Source: Alphaproteobacteria bacterium (lineage in GTDB: Bacteria > Pseudomonadota > Alphaproteobacteria > Rhodobacterales > Rhodobacteraceae). From it: 12,543 nucleotides of DNA. Positions 6,464 to 12,543 of this stretch are shown here, piece after piece (positions within the stretch are counted from its first letter, which is position 1; every line of letters begins with the position of its first letter). The notes beneath the pieces were generated by a model. The model was not told the origin of the DNA, ran no database searches, and worked only from the letters and a program-made list of their open reading frames with translations. The translations under genes and the position numbers were made by a program. Location: contig JAUHZL010000042.1 in the NCBI GenBank assembly GCA_030425945.1, forward strand, positions 1-12,543. The letters are read 5' to 3'.

Positions 6464-7267
6464 ATGACCGACAGTTTATCCACAGCAGACGCCGCGCGCG
6501 GCCCCGACGACGTCGCGCGCCGCCTCGCGGAAGAGGCGCTGATCGTCGATGTCGACGGGTTCGAGGGCCCGCTCGACCTGTTGCTGACGCTGGCCCGGAC
6601 GCAAAAGGTCGACCTGCGGCGGATCTCGGTCCTGCAGATGGCCGAGCAGTACCTGGGGTTCGTCGAGCGCGCCAAGGCGCTGCGGATCGAGCTGGCGGCG
6701 GATTACCTCGTGATGGCGGCCTGGCTGGCCTTCCTGAAGTCGCGCCTGCTCTTGCCGCCCGACCCCAGCGATGAAGGCCCCTCGGGCGAGGAACTGGCGG
6801 CGCATCTCGCCTTCCAGCTCGAGCGGTTGTCGGCCATGCGCGAGGCCGCCGCGCAACTGATGGCGCGGGACCAGCTGGGGCGCGACCGCTTCCGCCGGGG
6901 CCTGCCGGAGGAAACCGTGCGCAGCCGGCGGGTCAGCTACACCGCGACGCTGCTTGACCTGATGCAGGGCTATGCCCGGATCCGCACCCGCGACTCGTTC
7001 CGGCCCTTCGTGATGGACCGCGACCGGGTCTTCACCATGGAAGAGGCGCTGGAGCGGATGCGCGGGCTGATCGGCTACGCCGGGGACTGGACGACGCTCG
7101 ATGCCTGGCTGCCCGAGGGCTGGCATGACGATCCGGTGCGGCGGCGCTCGGCGACGGCGGCCAATTTCGCGGCCTCGCTGGAACTGACCAAGCAGGGCAA
7201 GCTGGAGATCCGGCAGTCCGAGACCTTTGCGCCCATCGAAGTGCGCCGGAAGGAGCGCCTGTCGTGA
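6464..7267 (+). CDS. scpA: Segregation and condensation protein A (kleisin)
   Basis: A 267-residue ScpA, the kleisin subunit that bridges the head domains of an Smc dimer and binds ScpB in the chromosome-organising condensin complex. The N-terminal signature is D-G-F-E-G-P-L-D-L-L-L at 31-41, followed by helices with K-V-D-L-R-R-I-S-V-L-Q-M and A-A-D-Y-L-V-M-A-A-W-L-A-F-L-K-S-R-L-L-L-P, all hallmark ScpA segments. The C-terminal winged helix covers about 190-265. GAGGCAGG at 6455-6462 immediately precedes the ATG but at very short spacing. scpB overlaps the 3' end by four bases, so the two subunits should be translationally coupled. Codons 4-7 contain a perfect DnaA box, including the only in-frame TTA codon I found among the window's genes. 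The 60-base gap from the SPOR gene is where relatives usually carry nagZ. No smc gene is in the window, as is usual in this group. Confidence 0.95.
   Translation: MTDSLSTADAARGPDDVARRLAEEALIVDVDGFEGPLDLLLTLARTQKVDLRRISVLQMAEQYLGFVERAKALRIELAADYLVMAAWLAFLKSRLLLPPDPSDEGPSGEELAAHLAFQLERLSAMREAAAQLMARDQLGRDRFRRGLPEETVRSRRVSYTATLLDLMQGYARIRTRDSFRPFVMDRDRVFTMEEALERMRGLIGYAGDWTTLDAWLPEGWHDDPVRRRSATAANFAASLELTKQGKLEIRQSETFAPIEVRRKERLS
6476..6484 (+). promoter_or_regulatory. Perfect DnaA box inside scpA codons 5-7
   Basis: TTATCCACA, the canonical strong DnaA box, lies 12 bases after the first base of the scpA start codon. It spells Leu-Ser-Thr (TTA TCC ACA). It could let DnaA influence scpAB expression or be coincidental; no second close match lies nearby. 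Confidence 0.4.
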
Positions 7268-7932
7268 CCGACGAGACGACGACCGAAGTGGACACCCCGC
7301 GCGAGTCCCTGTTCGAGGCGCCGCCACTGGCTGAGCAGGAGCGGATGATCGAGGCGATGCTGTTCGCCTCGGCCGAACCGCTCAGCCTGCCGGAAATGGC
7401 GGCGCGGATGCCGCATGGCTGCGACCCGGCCGAGGCGCTGGTCCTCCTGCGTCGCCGCTACGAGGGGCGCGGCGTCAACGTGGTGCGCGCGGGGGATCGC
7501 TGGGCGATCCGGACCGCGTCGGATCTCGGGTTCCTGATGCGGCAGGAGGCGGTCGAGACCCGCCGCCTGAGCCGCGCGGCGATCGAGACGCTGGCGATCG
7601 TCGCCTATCACCAGCCCGTCACGCGGGCCGAGATCGAGGAGATTCGCGGCGTCGCCGTCTCGAAGGGGACGGTGGACCAGCTGATCGAGATGGGCTGGCT
7701 GAAGCTGGGGCGCCGCCGGATGACCCCGGGCCGCCCGGTGACCTTCGTGACCACGACCGAGTTTCTCGACCACTTCGGGCTGGAAAGCGCCCGTGACCTG
7801 CCGGGCCTCGCCGAATTGCGCGCGGCGGGCCTGCTCGAAAGCCGGCCGCCGGGGGCCTTCGGAACCTCCGTCGCGGAGGGCGAGGAGGAGGCCGAGGGCG
7901 ACATCGACCAGAGCGAGATGTTCGACGAATAG
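7264..7932 (+). CDS. scpB: Segregation and condensation protein B
   Basis: A 222-residue ScpB, a dimeric winged-helix protein that binds the ScpA middle region in the Smc-ScpAB condensin. The first winged helix spans about 26-92 (ERMIEAMLFASAEPLSLPEM). The second spans about 100-175 and carries the family signature S-R-A-A-I-E-T-L-A-I-V-A-Y-H-Q-P-V-T-R-A-E-I-E-x-I-R-G-V at 103-130. It ends in an acidic tail (E-G-E-E-E-A-E-G-D-I-D-Q-S-E-M-F-D-E) of the kind often seen in alphaproteobacterial ScpB. The start is a GTG whose last two bases plus the next A form the scpA stop TGA (GTGA overlap), which supports the start choice and implies coupled translation. The gene ends at TAG, 30 bases before the convergent MFS gene. 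Relatives usually continue with tatA; this window does not. Confidence 0.95.
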   Translation: MTDETTTEVDTPRESLFEAPPLAEQERMIEAMLFASAEPLSLPEMAARMPHGCDPAEALVLLRRRYEGRGVNVVRAGDRWAIRTASDLGFLMRQEAVETRRLSRAAIETLAIVAYHQPVTRAEIEEIRGVAVSKGTVDQLIEMGWLKLGRRRMTPGRPVTFVTTTEFLDHFGLESARDLPGLAELRAAGLLESRPPGAFGTSVAEGEEEAEGDIDQSEMFDE

Positions 7933-7962
7933 GCTGGAAGATCAAGGGTTTGGCGCTGCGAC

Positions 7963-9093
7963 CTATATTGACGTCTCAGCATGGGTTCGCACCTCGACGG
8001 TGAGGACCAGCAGCAGCCCCGCCGCGACCAGCCCCAGCGCCATGAACCCGCCCCAGGCAAAGAGCGGCGCGCCGAGCGCCGCGCCGAGGAACACCGCGAC
8101 ATAGGTGACCGCCACCGACAGGCCCGCCATCGTGCCCCGTGCCTCCGGCGCGCGGCCGGCCAGCCGGGCCATCGCCAGCGTCAGGCTGACGTGCTGACCC
8201 ATGCCCCAGATCGCGCCGAGCGTGACGAAGGCGGCCAGACTGCTGTCCGCGAAGGCCGCGAACCCGAGATAGAGCAGCGCCATGCCCGCCATCAGCGGCC
8301 CCCCGACCCGCGCCACGCCATGGCGGTCGATCAACGGGTCGAGCCGGAACGCGAGGCCGAACCCCAGCCCGTAGGCCAGCGGCAGCAGCCCGGCGCGCCC
8401 GGGCGGGGCATTCAGCCCCTCGACGACCTGCGCCCCGATGAAGGTGAAGCACAGGTAGAAGGCGGTCATCAGCGCGGTCAGGGCCAGAAGTCCGCGCGGC
8501 ACCCCGGGGCGGGCCAGCAGGGCACGGCGTCCCGGCGGCTTCGGGCCGCGCGGTACGTCCCGGCGCAGGGCGACCGCCGCAAGTCCCGCGGTGACACCGG
8601 CATAGGCGCCGTAGACGAGGCCCGGATGGGTGGCGGCCGCCAGTGGGGCGGCGAGGGCGATGCCGGTCACCAGCGCCAGGGTCCAGCCCAGCAGCGCGCT
8701 GCCAAGGGCCCGTGCCGCCTGGTCCGGGGCCGCGGTCGCCACCGCAAGCGCATAGGCGGCAGGCAAGGCGATCCCGGTGCCCAGCCCGGCCAGTGCCTGC
8801 CCGACCACCAACGCCGGCACCGACCCGGCGAGCGCCAGCAGGGTAAAGCCCGCCGCCAGCACCGCCAGCCCCAGCGCCATCCCGCGCGCCAATCCGATCC
8901 GGTCGGGCAGGGCGGCGAGGCCGAGCGCGCTGAGCAGCGCTGCTCCGCCGAAGGCCGTCGCGGTGGCGAGGATGCTCTCGACCGGACGGTCGAGGCGCGC
9001 CGCCAGCACCGGCGCCAGCGGGGCGGTGAGCATGGCGTTGCTGCCCGCCACGGCGACGGCGAGGCGCAGCAGGCCCGGCCCGGGCGCGGTCAT
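7963..9093 (-). CDS. MFS transporter, unknown substrate
   Basis: A 376-residue integral membrane protein composed almost entirely of A/G/L-rich hydrophobic segments consistent with 11-12 transmembrane helices, as in major facilitator superfamily exporters. A motif-A-like element is visible after helix 2 (L-P-D-R-I-G-L-A-R-G-M-A-L-G), with its Asp-Arg and the following Arg. A basic central cytoplasmic loop (R-R-D-V-P-R-G-P-K-P-P-G-R-R) separates the two six-helix halves. The family is probably the arabinose-efflux/DHA1-like drug:proton antiporter group, but no substrate can be read from the sequence. Its ATG overlaps the dcd stop (ATGA), so it should be translated after dcd from one mRNA. It converges on scpB with a 30-base gap and no visible terminator. 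The very short soluble N-terminus (MTAPGPG) fits a membrane-inserted start. Confidence 0.85.
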   Translation of the reverse strand: MTAPGPGLLRLAVAVAGSNAMLTAPLAPVLAARLDRPVESILATATAFGGAALLSALGLAALPDRIGLARGMALGLAVLAAGFTLLALAGSVPALVVGQALAGLGTGIALPAAYALAVATAAPDQAARALGSALLGWTLALVTGIALAAPLAAATHPGLVYGAYAGVTAGLAAVALRRDVPRGPKPPGRRALLARPGVPRGLLALTALMTAFYLCFTFIGAQVVEGLNAPPGRAGLLPLAYGLGFGLAFRLDPLIDRHGVARVGGPLMAGMALLYLGFAAFADSSLAAFVTLGAIWGMGQHVSLTLAMARLAGRAPEARGTMAGLSVAVTYVAVFLGAALGAPLFAWGGFMALGLVAAGLLLVLTVEVRTHAETSI

Positions 9094-10190
9094 GCCGGGT
9101 CGCGGAAATGCTTGGAAAGCTTCAGCCCCTGGCCCTGGTAGTTCGAGGCCAGCCCGGCGCCATACAGCCGGTCGGGCCGGGCCGCCATCCGCTCGTACAC
9201 CAGCCGCCCGACGATCTGCCCGTGTTCCAGCGCGAAGGGCGCCTCGTGGCAGCGCACTTCCAGCACGCCGCGCGCGCCGGTGCCGCCCGCCTCGGCATGG
9301 CCGAAGCCCGGATCGAAGAACCCGGCATAATGGACGCGAAACTCGCCGACGAGGGCCAGATAGGGCGCCATCTCGGCGGCATGGTCTGGGGGGATCGTCA
9401 CCGCCTCGCGGCTGACGAGGATGTAGAAGGCCCCGGGGTCGAGAATCAGCCGCCCGTTGGTGCTGTGCAGCTCTTCCCAGAAGGCGTCCACGTCATGCGC
9501 CGCGATCCCGTCGAGGTCGATCAGCCCGGTGTGCGGCTTGGCGCGGTAGCCGACCAGCGTGCCGCTGGCGGGTTTCAGGTCGACCGAGAAGCCCAGCCCC
9601 TGGTCGATATGCGCGGTCCCGTTCACCAGCGGCGTTTCGGCATGCAGGGCGCGCAGCGCGGTGTCGTCGAGCGCCGCCTTGCCCCGGCGGAGGCGCAGCT
9701 GGTTCAGCCGCTGCCCGGGCCGCACCAGCACCGAGAACGAGCGCGGGCAGATCTCGGCATAAAGCGGCCCGGTATATCCCGGCGCGATGCGGTCGAATTC
9801 GACCCCGCGGTCGGTCACGAGGCGCGTCAGCAGGTCGAGGCGGCCGGTCGAGCTCTTGGCGTTGGCGACGGCCTGCAGGTCGGCGGGCAGGGCCAGCCGC
9901 TCTTGCAAGGGCACGAGGTAGACGCAGCCCTTTTCCAGCACCGCGCCGCCCGTCAGGTCGATCCGGTGCATCTCGAAGTCGGGCAGGCGCTCGGCCACGG
10001 TGGCGTGATGCCCGGACAGGAACGACGCGCGCAGGCGGTAGGCGACAGCCCCCAGCCGCAGGTCGAGCGACGCGGGCTGGATCTGGTCGGCGGTGACCGG
10101 GGTTTCGGCGGCGATGGCGCCCGTGTCGATCAGGGCGCGCAACTCGGCATCGGGCAGCACGCCCTTGGCGGGACCCTGCGTCATGGCCAT
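9090..10190 (-). CDS. dcd: dCTP deaminase, long two-part form
   Basis: A 366-residue protein of the 2'-deoxycytidine 5'-triphosphate deaminase family, which converts dCTP to dUTP on the route to dTTP. Enterobacterial Dcd is about 190 residues, so this is the roughly double-length alphaproteobacterial form. The first half has the full deaminase pattern: P39-A-S-L-D-L-R-L-G, K112-S-S-T-G-R117, I-A-P-G-Y-T-G-P and the probable catalytic glutamate E146 in LYAEICP. The second half repeats the fold (F-F-D-P-G-F-G, L-E311-V-R) but has no K/R-S-S-x-x-R motif. The C-terminus, SNYQGQGLKLSKHF, resembles the nucleotide-capping tail of Dcd/dUTPase proteins. Two starts, ATG at 10190 and 10184, are equally possible; no strong ribosome binding site is seen. 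tRNA-Pro lies 36 bases upstream and the MFS gene overlaps its stop. With dgt, the window holds two dNTP-pool enzymes. Confidence 0.9.
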   Translation of the reverse strand: MAMTQGPAKGVLPDAELRALIDTGAIAAETPVTADQIQPASLDLRLGAVAYRLRASFLSGHHATVAERLPDFEMHRIDLTGGAVLEKGCVYLVPLQERLALPADLQAVANAKSSTGRLDLLTRLVTDRGVEFDRIAPGYTGPLYAEICPRSFSVLVRPGQRLNQLRLRRGKAALDDTALRALHAETPLVNGTAHIDQGLGFSVDLKPASGTLVGYRAKPHTGLIDLDGIAAHDVDAFWEELHSTNGRLILDPGAFYILVSREAVTIPPDHAAEMAPYLALVGEFRVHYAGFFDPGFGHAEAGGTGARGVLEVRCHEAPFALEHGQIVGRLVYERMAARPDRLYGAGLASNYQGQGLKLSKHFRDPA

Positions 10191-10226
10191 GTCACGCGGC
10201 GCGGAGAGAAGAGGGAGGGGAAACGA

Positions 10227-10304
10227 TGGTCGGGCCAGCGAGATTCGAACTCACGACCTTCCGCCCCCCAGACGGACGCGCTAACCAGACTGCGCCATGG
10301 CCCG
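10227..10304 (-). tRNA. tRNA-Pro (anticodon GGG)
   Basis: A complete tRNA on the - strand. The acceptor stem pairs CGGGCCA (from 10304) with TGGCCCG, followed by discriminator A (10230) and an encoded CCA (10229-10227). The D-arm contains GGTTA in its loop, and the T-arm carries GTTCGAATC. The anticodon loop reads CTGGGGG, with U at position 33 and anticodon GGG at 10269-10267, decoding CCC and CCU proline codons. The anticodon stem includes one closing U-G pair. It lies between merR and dcd, both on the same strand, an arrangement after ihfA-merR common in proteobacteria. No integrase or repeated tRNA end was seen. Confidence 0.93.
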
Positions 10305-10312
10305 ACGCGCGC

Positions 10313-10341
10313 AGATAGACGGTTTTTGCGGGTGAGGGCAA
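10313..10341 (-). promoter_or_regulatory. Candidate promoter for tRNA-Pro
   Basis: On the - strand, TTGCCC (10341-10336) and CTATCT (10318-10313) are 17 bases apart. Transcription would begin at about 10306, nearly at the tRNA 5' end, as is frequent for stable RNAs. An A-run in the spacer may help flexibility. It could also supply dcd and the MFS gene by readthrough. Confidence 0.35.
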
Positions 10342-10413
10342 GCGGCTTTGTCAGGGTTTTTCGCACCGCGTCCCGAGGGATCGGGGCAGGCGCGGAGGCC
10401 GGGTGCGGCGCGC

Positions 10414-11208
10414 TCACCGGCCGGCGTCAGCCGCCAGCGCGGCGCCGATGCGATCCCGCAACGCCCGCAGGGCGCGGGTGGGCTGGGCGAGCCTGTCGGC
10501 CTGCGGGCGCAACGCGTCCGGGTCGATCCGGCGCACCGTTTCCGCGACCCGGGGCAGCGCGGCGAGGAAGCCCGGCGAGGCGGGCGGCATCTTCAGGCCA
10601 GCGCCCTTGCGCGGCACTTCGGGCAGGTCCGGGAAGAGCATCGGCGCGCGGCTCGGCGTTTCCGGGCGCTCGTCGGCGAGACCGGCAAAGATGTTGGTCA
10701 TCGCGTCGGTGCCGCTGTCGGTGTCGTCCTCCTCGTCGGCGGCGGTGACCGCGGACGTCGGCGCAGGGGCAGGGGCGGCGCGCGGCGGCTCGACCGGCAC
10801 GGGGCGGAGGGCGACGATCTTGGTGTCCTCGGCGGCCGGCTGGGCCGGGGCGGCGGGCTGCGCCGGGGTTTCGGCCTTTGCCGGGGCCTCGGCCTTGGCG
10901 GGCGCGGGCGCTTCGTCGGTCTCGACGCCGTCGATCACCCGGTCGCACATCGCGGCGACGTGCTTCACGCCGTTTTCGCGCAGGATCTTCTGCACCCCCC
11001 GGATCGTGACGCCGTCCTCGTGGAGCAGCTTCTTGATCCCGGCCAGGAGTTCCATGTCGGACGGCCGGTAGTAGCGCCGCCCGCCGGCCCGCTTGACCGG
11101 CTTGAGCTGGTGGAACTTCGATTCCCAGAAGCGCAGGACGTGCGGCGGGGTTTCCAGCCACTCCGCAACTTCCGAGATGGTGCGGAAGGCTTCCGCGGAT
11201 TTCTTCAT
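10414..11208 (-). CDS. MerR-family transcriptional regulator with long disordered tail
   Basis: A 264-residue protein with an N-terminal MerR DNA-binding domain at about 8-78: FRTISEVAEWLETPPHVLRF, then the wing and R-R-Y-Y-R-P-S-D, a classic MerR element, then the coupling helices LLAGIKKLLHEDGVTIRGVQ. No cysteine-rich effector site follows. Instead residues 100-210 are A/P/E-rich with K-A-E-A-P-A-K-A-E-T-P repeats and an acidic run (A-D-E-E-D-D-T-D), and 212-258 form a probable helical C-terminus (FLAALPRVAETVRRIDPDAL). The ATG lies two bases after the ihfA stop, so translation is probably coupled to ihfA. The ihfA-merR pair is widely conserved in proteobacteria but the regulator's targets are unknown. 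The frame is open upstream into ihfA sequence; I reject that extension because the MerR domain starts at this ATG. Confidence 0.9.
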   Translation of the reverse strand: MKKSAEAFRTISEVAEWLETPPHVLRFWESKFHQLKPVKRAGGRRYYRPSDMELLAGIKKLLHEDGVTIRGVQKILRENGVKHVAAMCDRVIDGVETDEAPAPAKAEAPAKAETPAQPAAPAQPAAEDTKIVALRPVPVEPPRAAPAPAPTSAVTAADEEDDTDSGTDAMTNIFAGLADERPETPSRAPMLFPDLPEVPRKGAGLKMPPASPGFLAALPRVAETVRRIDPDALRPQADRLAQPTRALRALRDRIGAALAADAGR

Positions 11209-11210
11209 GG

Positions 11211-11528
11211 TCAGCTCACCTTGCCCAGCCGCCGGTTCCCGTCGGCGACGCGCTCCTTCATCAGGTGCGAGGGGCGGAAGGTCAACACGCGGCGGGGCAG
11301 GATCGGAACCTCCTCGCCGGTCTTGGGGTTGCGTCCGACCCGCGCGGCCTTGGAGCGCACCGAGAACGTGCCGAAGCTGGAGATCTTGACGCTCTCGCCG
11401 CGGACCAGCGCGTCGGAGACATGCTGCAGCACGCTCTCGACGAGGGCCGAACATTCGTTGCGCGACAGGCCAAGTTCGCGGAACACCGCCTCGCTGAGAT
11501 CCATGCGGGTCAGGGTCTTCTCGGTCAT
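11211..11528 (-). CDS. ihfA: Integration host factor, alpha subunit
   Basis: A 105-residue HU/IHF-family DNA-bending protein. With IhfB it forms a heterodimer that bends DNA sharply at specific sites and acts in nucleoid structure, transcription and recombination. MTEKTLTRMDLSEAVFRELG is diagnostic for IhfA. The beta-arm carries G65-R-N-P68-K-T-G-E-E, with the intercalating proline present, and the saddle strand V-K-I-S-S-F-G-T-F-S-V-R is intact. It ends with R-P-S-H-L-M-K-E-R-V plus a short basic tail, slightly longer than the roughly 100-residue norm. I chose the ATG at 11528 rather than 11540 because GGGGAG is placed four bases upstream and the promoter below would leave only a few bases before the longer start. 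fabH lies upstream with a 98-bp gap; merR follows after two bases. Confidence 0.96.
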   Translation of the reverse strand: MTEKTLTRMDLSEAVFRELGLSRNECSALVESVLQHVSDALVRGESVKISSFGTFSVRSKAARVGRNPKTGEEVPILPRRVLTFRPSHLMKERVADGNRRLGKVS

Positions 11529-11553
11529 CTCGCTCCCCATGCTTGATCGCGCG

Positions 11554-11581
11554 AGTATGGACGCTCGCAAATCAAAGTCAA
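11554..11581 (-). promoter_or_regulatory. ihfA: Sigma-70-type promoter for ihfA
   Basis: On the - strand, TTGACT (11581-11576) and CATACT (11559-11554) are separated by 16 bases, within a locally AT-rich patch that stands out from its GC-rich surroundings. Predicted transcription start is near 11547, about 19 bases before the ATG at 11528, so the mRNA would begin just upstream of the GGGGAG ribosome binding site. It would drive ihfA-merR. Confidence 0.55.
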
Positions 11582-11626
11582 TATCAACGGGTTGCAGGGC
11601 TTGCCGCGCGCTGTGGAGAAGTCCCG

Positions 11627-12543
11627 TTACCAGCGCAGGACAACCGCGCCCCAGGCCAGTCCGCCGCCGATCGCCTCGGTCACCACGAGGTCGCCCGGCT
11701 TGATCTGTCCGCGCTCGACGCCGACCGACAGCGCCAGCGGGATCGAGGCGGCGGAGGTGTTGCCGTGGTCCTGAACGGTGAGCACGACCTTGTCGAGCCC
11801 GAAGCCGAATTTCTGGGCGGTCGCCTTGATGATGCGCAGATTCGCCTGGTGCGGAACGATCCAATCCACGTCCGCAGCCGACAGGCCCGCCCGTTCGAGC
11901 GCGGTCTCCGCGGTCTGGGCGAGTTTCTCGACGGCGTGGCGGAAGACCTCCTTGCCCTCCATCCGCAGATGCCCGGTGGCGCCGGTGGTCATGCCCCCGT
12001 CCACGTAGAGCAGGTCGCGGTGACGCCCGTCCGAGTTCAGGTCGACCGCGAGGATACCGCGGTCCGCCGGGCTGTCGGTGCCCGGACGCGCCTCCAGCAC
12101 GACCGCGCCCGCGCCGTCCCCGAACAGGACGCAGGTGCCGCGATCGGTCCAGTCCATCAGGCGGGAAAAGGTCTCGGCCCCGATCACCAGCACGCGGCGG
12201 GCTTGCCCGGCAACGATCAGCGCGTTGGCGGTCCCCAGCGCGTAGACGAAGCCCGCGCAGACCGCCTGGATGTCGAAGGCGAAGCCGCGCTCCATCCCGA
12301 GCTTGGCCTGCACCATCGTGGCGGCCGAGGGGAAGGTCAGGTCGGCGGTCGAGGTCGCCAGCACGATCGCGTCGATGTCGTTCGCCTCCAGCCCGGCATG
12401 GGCGAGGGCGGCGCGCGCGGCGTTGGCGGCGAGGTCCGAGGTCATCTCGCCCTCGGCGGCGAAATGGCGGCGCTCGATCCCCGAGCGCGACACGATCCAC
12501 TCGTTCGAGGTGTCGAGGAAGCTCTCGAAATGCGAATTGGGGA
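11627..12543 (-). CDS. fabH: 3-oxoacyl-ACP synthase III (FabH), 5' end cut off
   Basis: The window holds 304 residues plus the stop; family length is about 320, so roughly the first 20 residues lie beyond the right edge (first complete codon 12541-12539, reading PNSHFESFLDTSNEWIVSRS). FabH is a thiolase-fold cytoplasmic enzyme that condenses acetyl-CoA with malonyl-ACP to begin fatty-acid elongation. The catalytic triad is visible: Cys in DIQAVCAGFVYAL, His in WIVPHQANLRII and Asn in DHGNTSAASIPLAL. The CoA-site D-T-S-x-E-W-I and S-R-S-G-I-E-R-R segments are also present. The C-terminus, GGGLAWGAVVLRW, is the usual ending. A GTG at 12493 lies inside the conserved region and is not the start. 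Relatives have plsX immediately upstream. ihfA follows after 98 bases with its own promoter. Confidence 0.96.
   Translation of the reverse strand, partial: PNSHFESFLDTSNEWIVSRSGIERRHFAAEGEMTSDLAANAARAALAHAGLEANDIDAIVLATSTADLTFPSAATMVQAKLGMERGFAFDIQAVCAGFVYALGTANALIVAGQARRVLVIGAETFSRLMDWTDRGTCVLFGDGAGAVVLEARPGTDSPADRGILAVDLNSDGRHRDLLYVDGGMTTGATGHLRMEGKEVFRHAVEKLAQTAETALERAGLSAADVDWIVPHQANLRIIKATAQKFGFGLDKVVLTVQDHGNTSAASIPLALSVGVERGQIKPGDLVVTEAIGGGLAWGAVVLRW

Noticed and set aside
7981..9141. 386-codon + strand frame
   Set aside because: Antisense to the MFS gene; Q/R/G/H-rich and non-globular, while the - strand frame shows clear membrane helices.
10227..10304. tRNA-Pro as an integration site for a mobile island
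   Set aside because: No integrase, no repeated tRNA 3' end and only housekeeping genes on both sides.
9108..11703. Long + strand frames opposite dcd, tRNA-Pro, merR and ihfA
   Set aside because: They cross a tRNA and several well-supported - strand genes and have no recognisable domains.
11211..12500. 429-codon - strand frame overlapping fabH and ihfA
   Set aside because: It is an out-of-frame reading of fabH that runs into the true ihfA frame only at its end; IhfA begins at 11528.
1..12543. CRISPR array, insertion sequence, prophage or defence system
   Set aside because: No regularly spaced short repeats, transposase, integrase, terminal inverted repeats or defence-type domains were found in any frame I read.

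Overview
The window looks like a chromosomal segment of a GC-rich alphaproteobacterium, most likely a member of the Rhodobacterales/Rhodobacteraceae. This rests on the fabH-ihfA-merR-tRNA-Pro order, the dgt-argS-SPOR-scpA-scpB order, the long two-part dCTP deaminase and the strongly GC-rich codon third positions. Genus cannot be fixed from the sequence alone. Most of the window is core housekeeping DNA; the unusual part is the left 1.4 kb.

Left edge (1-1401): the first 203 bases are the 3' end of a + strand cheD (chemoreceptor glutamine deamidase), implying a chemotaxis cluster just outside the window. A second, decaying copy of the CheD C-terminal region lies 354 bp downstream, and a third, much weaker echo may follow. 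From about 516 to 1401 no gene could be supported.

Centre (1402-7932): erpA (- strand, Fe-S carrier) diverges from a + strand series: dgt (dNTP triphosphohydrolase), argS (arginyl-tRNA synthetase), a membrane-anchored SPOR-domain cell-envelope protein, scpA and scpB (Smc condensin partners, overlapping by GTGA). A perfect DnaA box sits inside the first codons of scpA. A nagZ gene, commonly found between the SPOR gene and scpA in relatives, is absent, as are the tat genes commonly found after scpB.

Right part (7963-12543), all on the - strand: fabH (fatty-acid initiation, cut by the right edge), ihfA with a good promoter, a MerR-type regulator two bases after ihfA, tRNA-Pro(GGG), a long dCTP deaminase (dcd), and an MFS transporter overlapping dcd by ATGA. 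This set converges on scpB.

Functional themes are nucleotide pool control (Dgt, Dcd), translation (ArgS, tRNA-Pro), chromosome organisation (ScpAB, IHF), envelope and lipid synthesis (SPOR protein, FabH) and Fe-S assembly (ErpA). I saw no CRISPR array, transposase, phage gene or clear defence system. The best leads are the cheD tandem partial duplication and the DnaA box with a rare TTA codon at the start of scpA.
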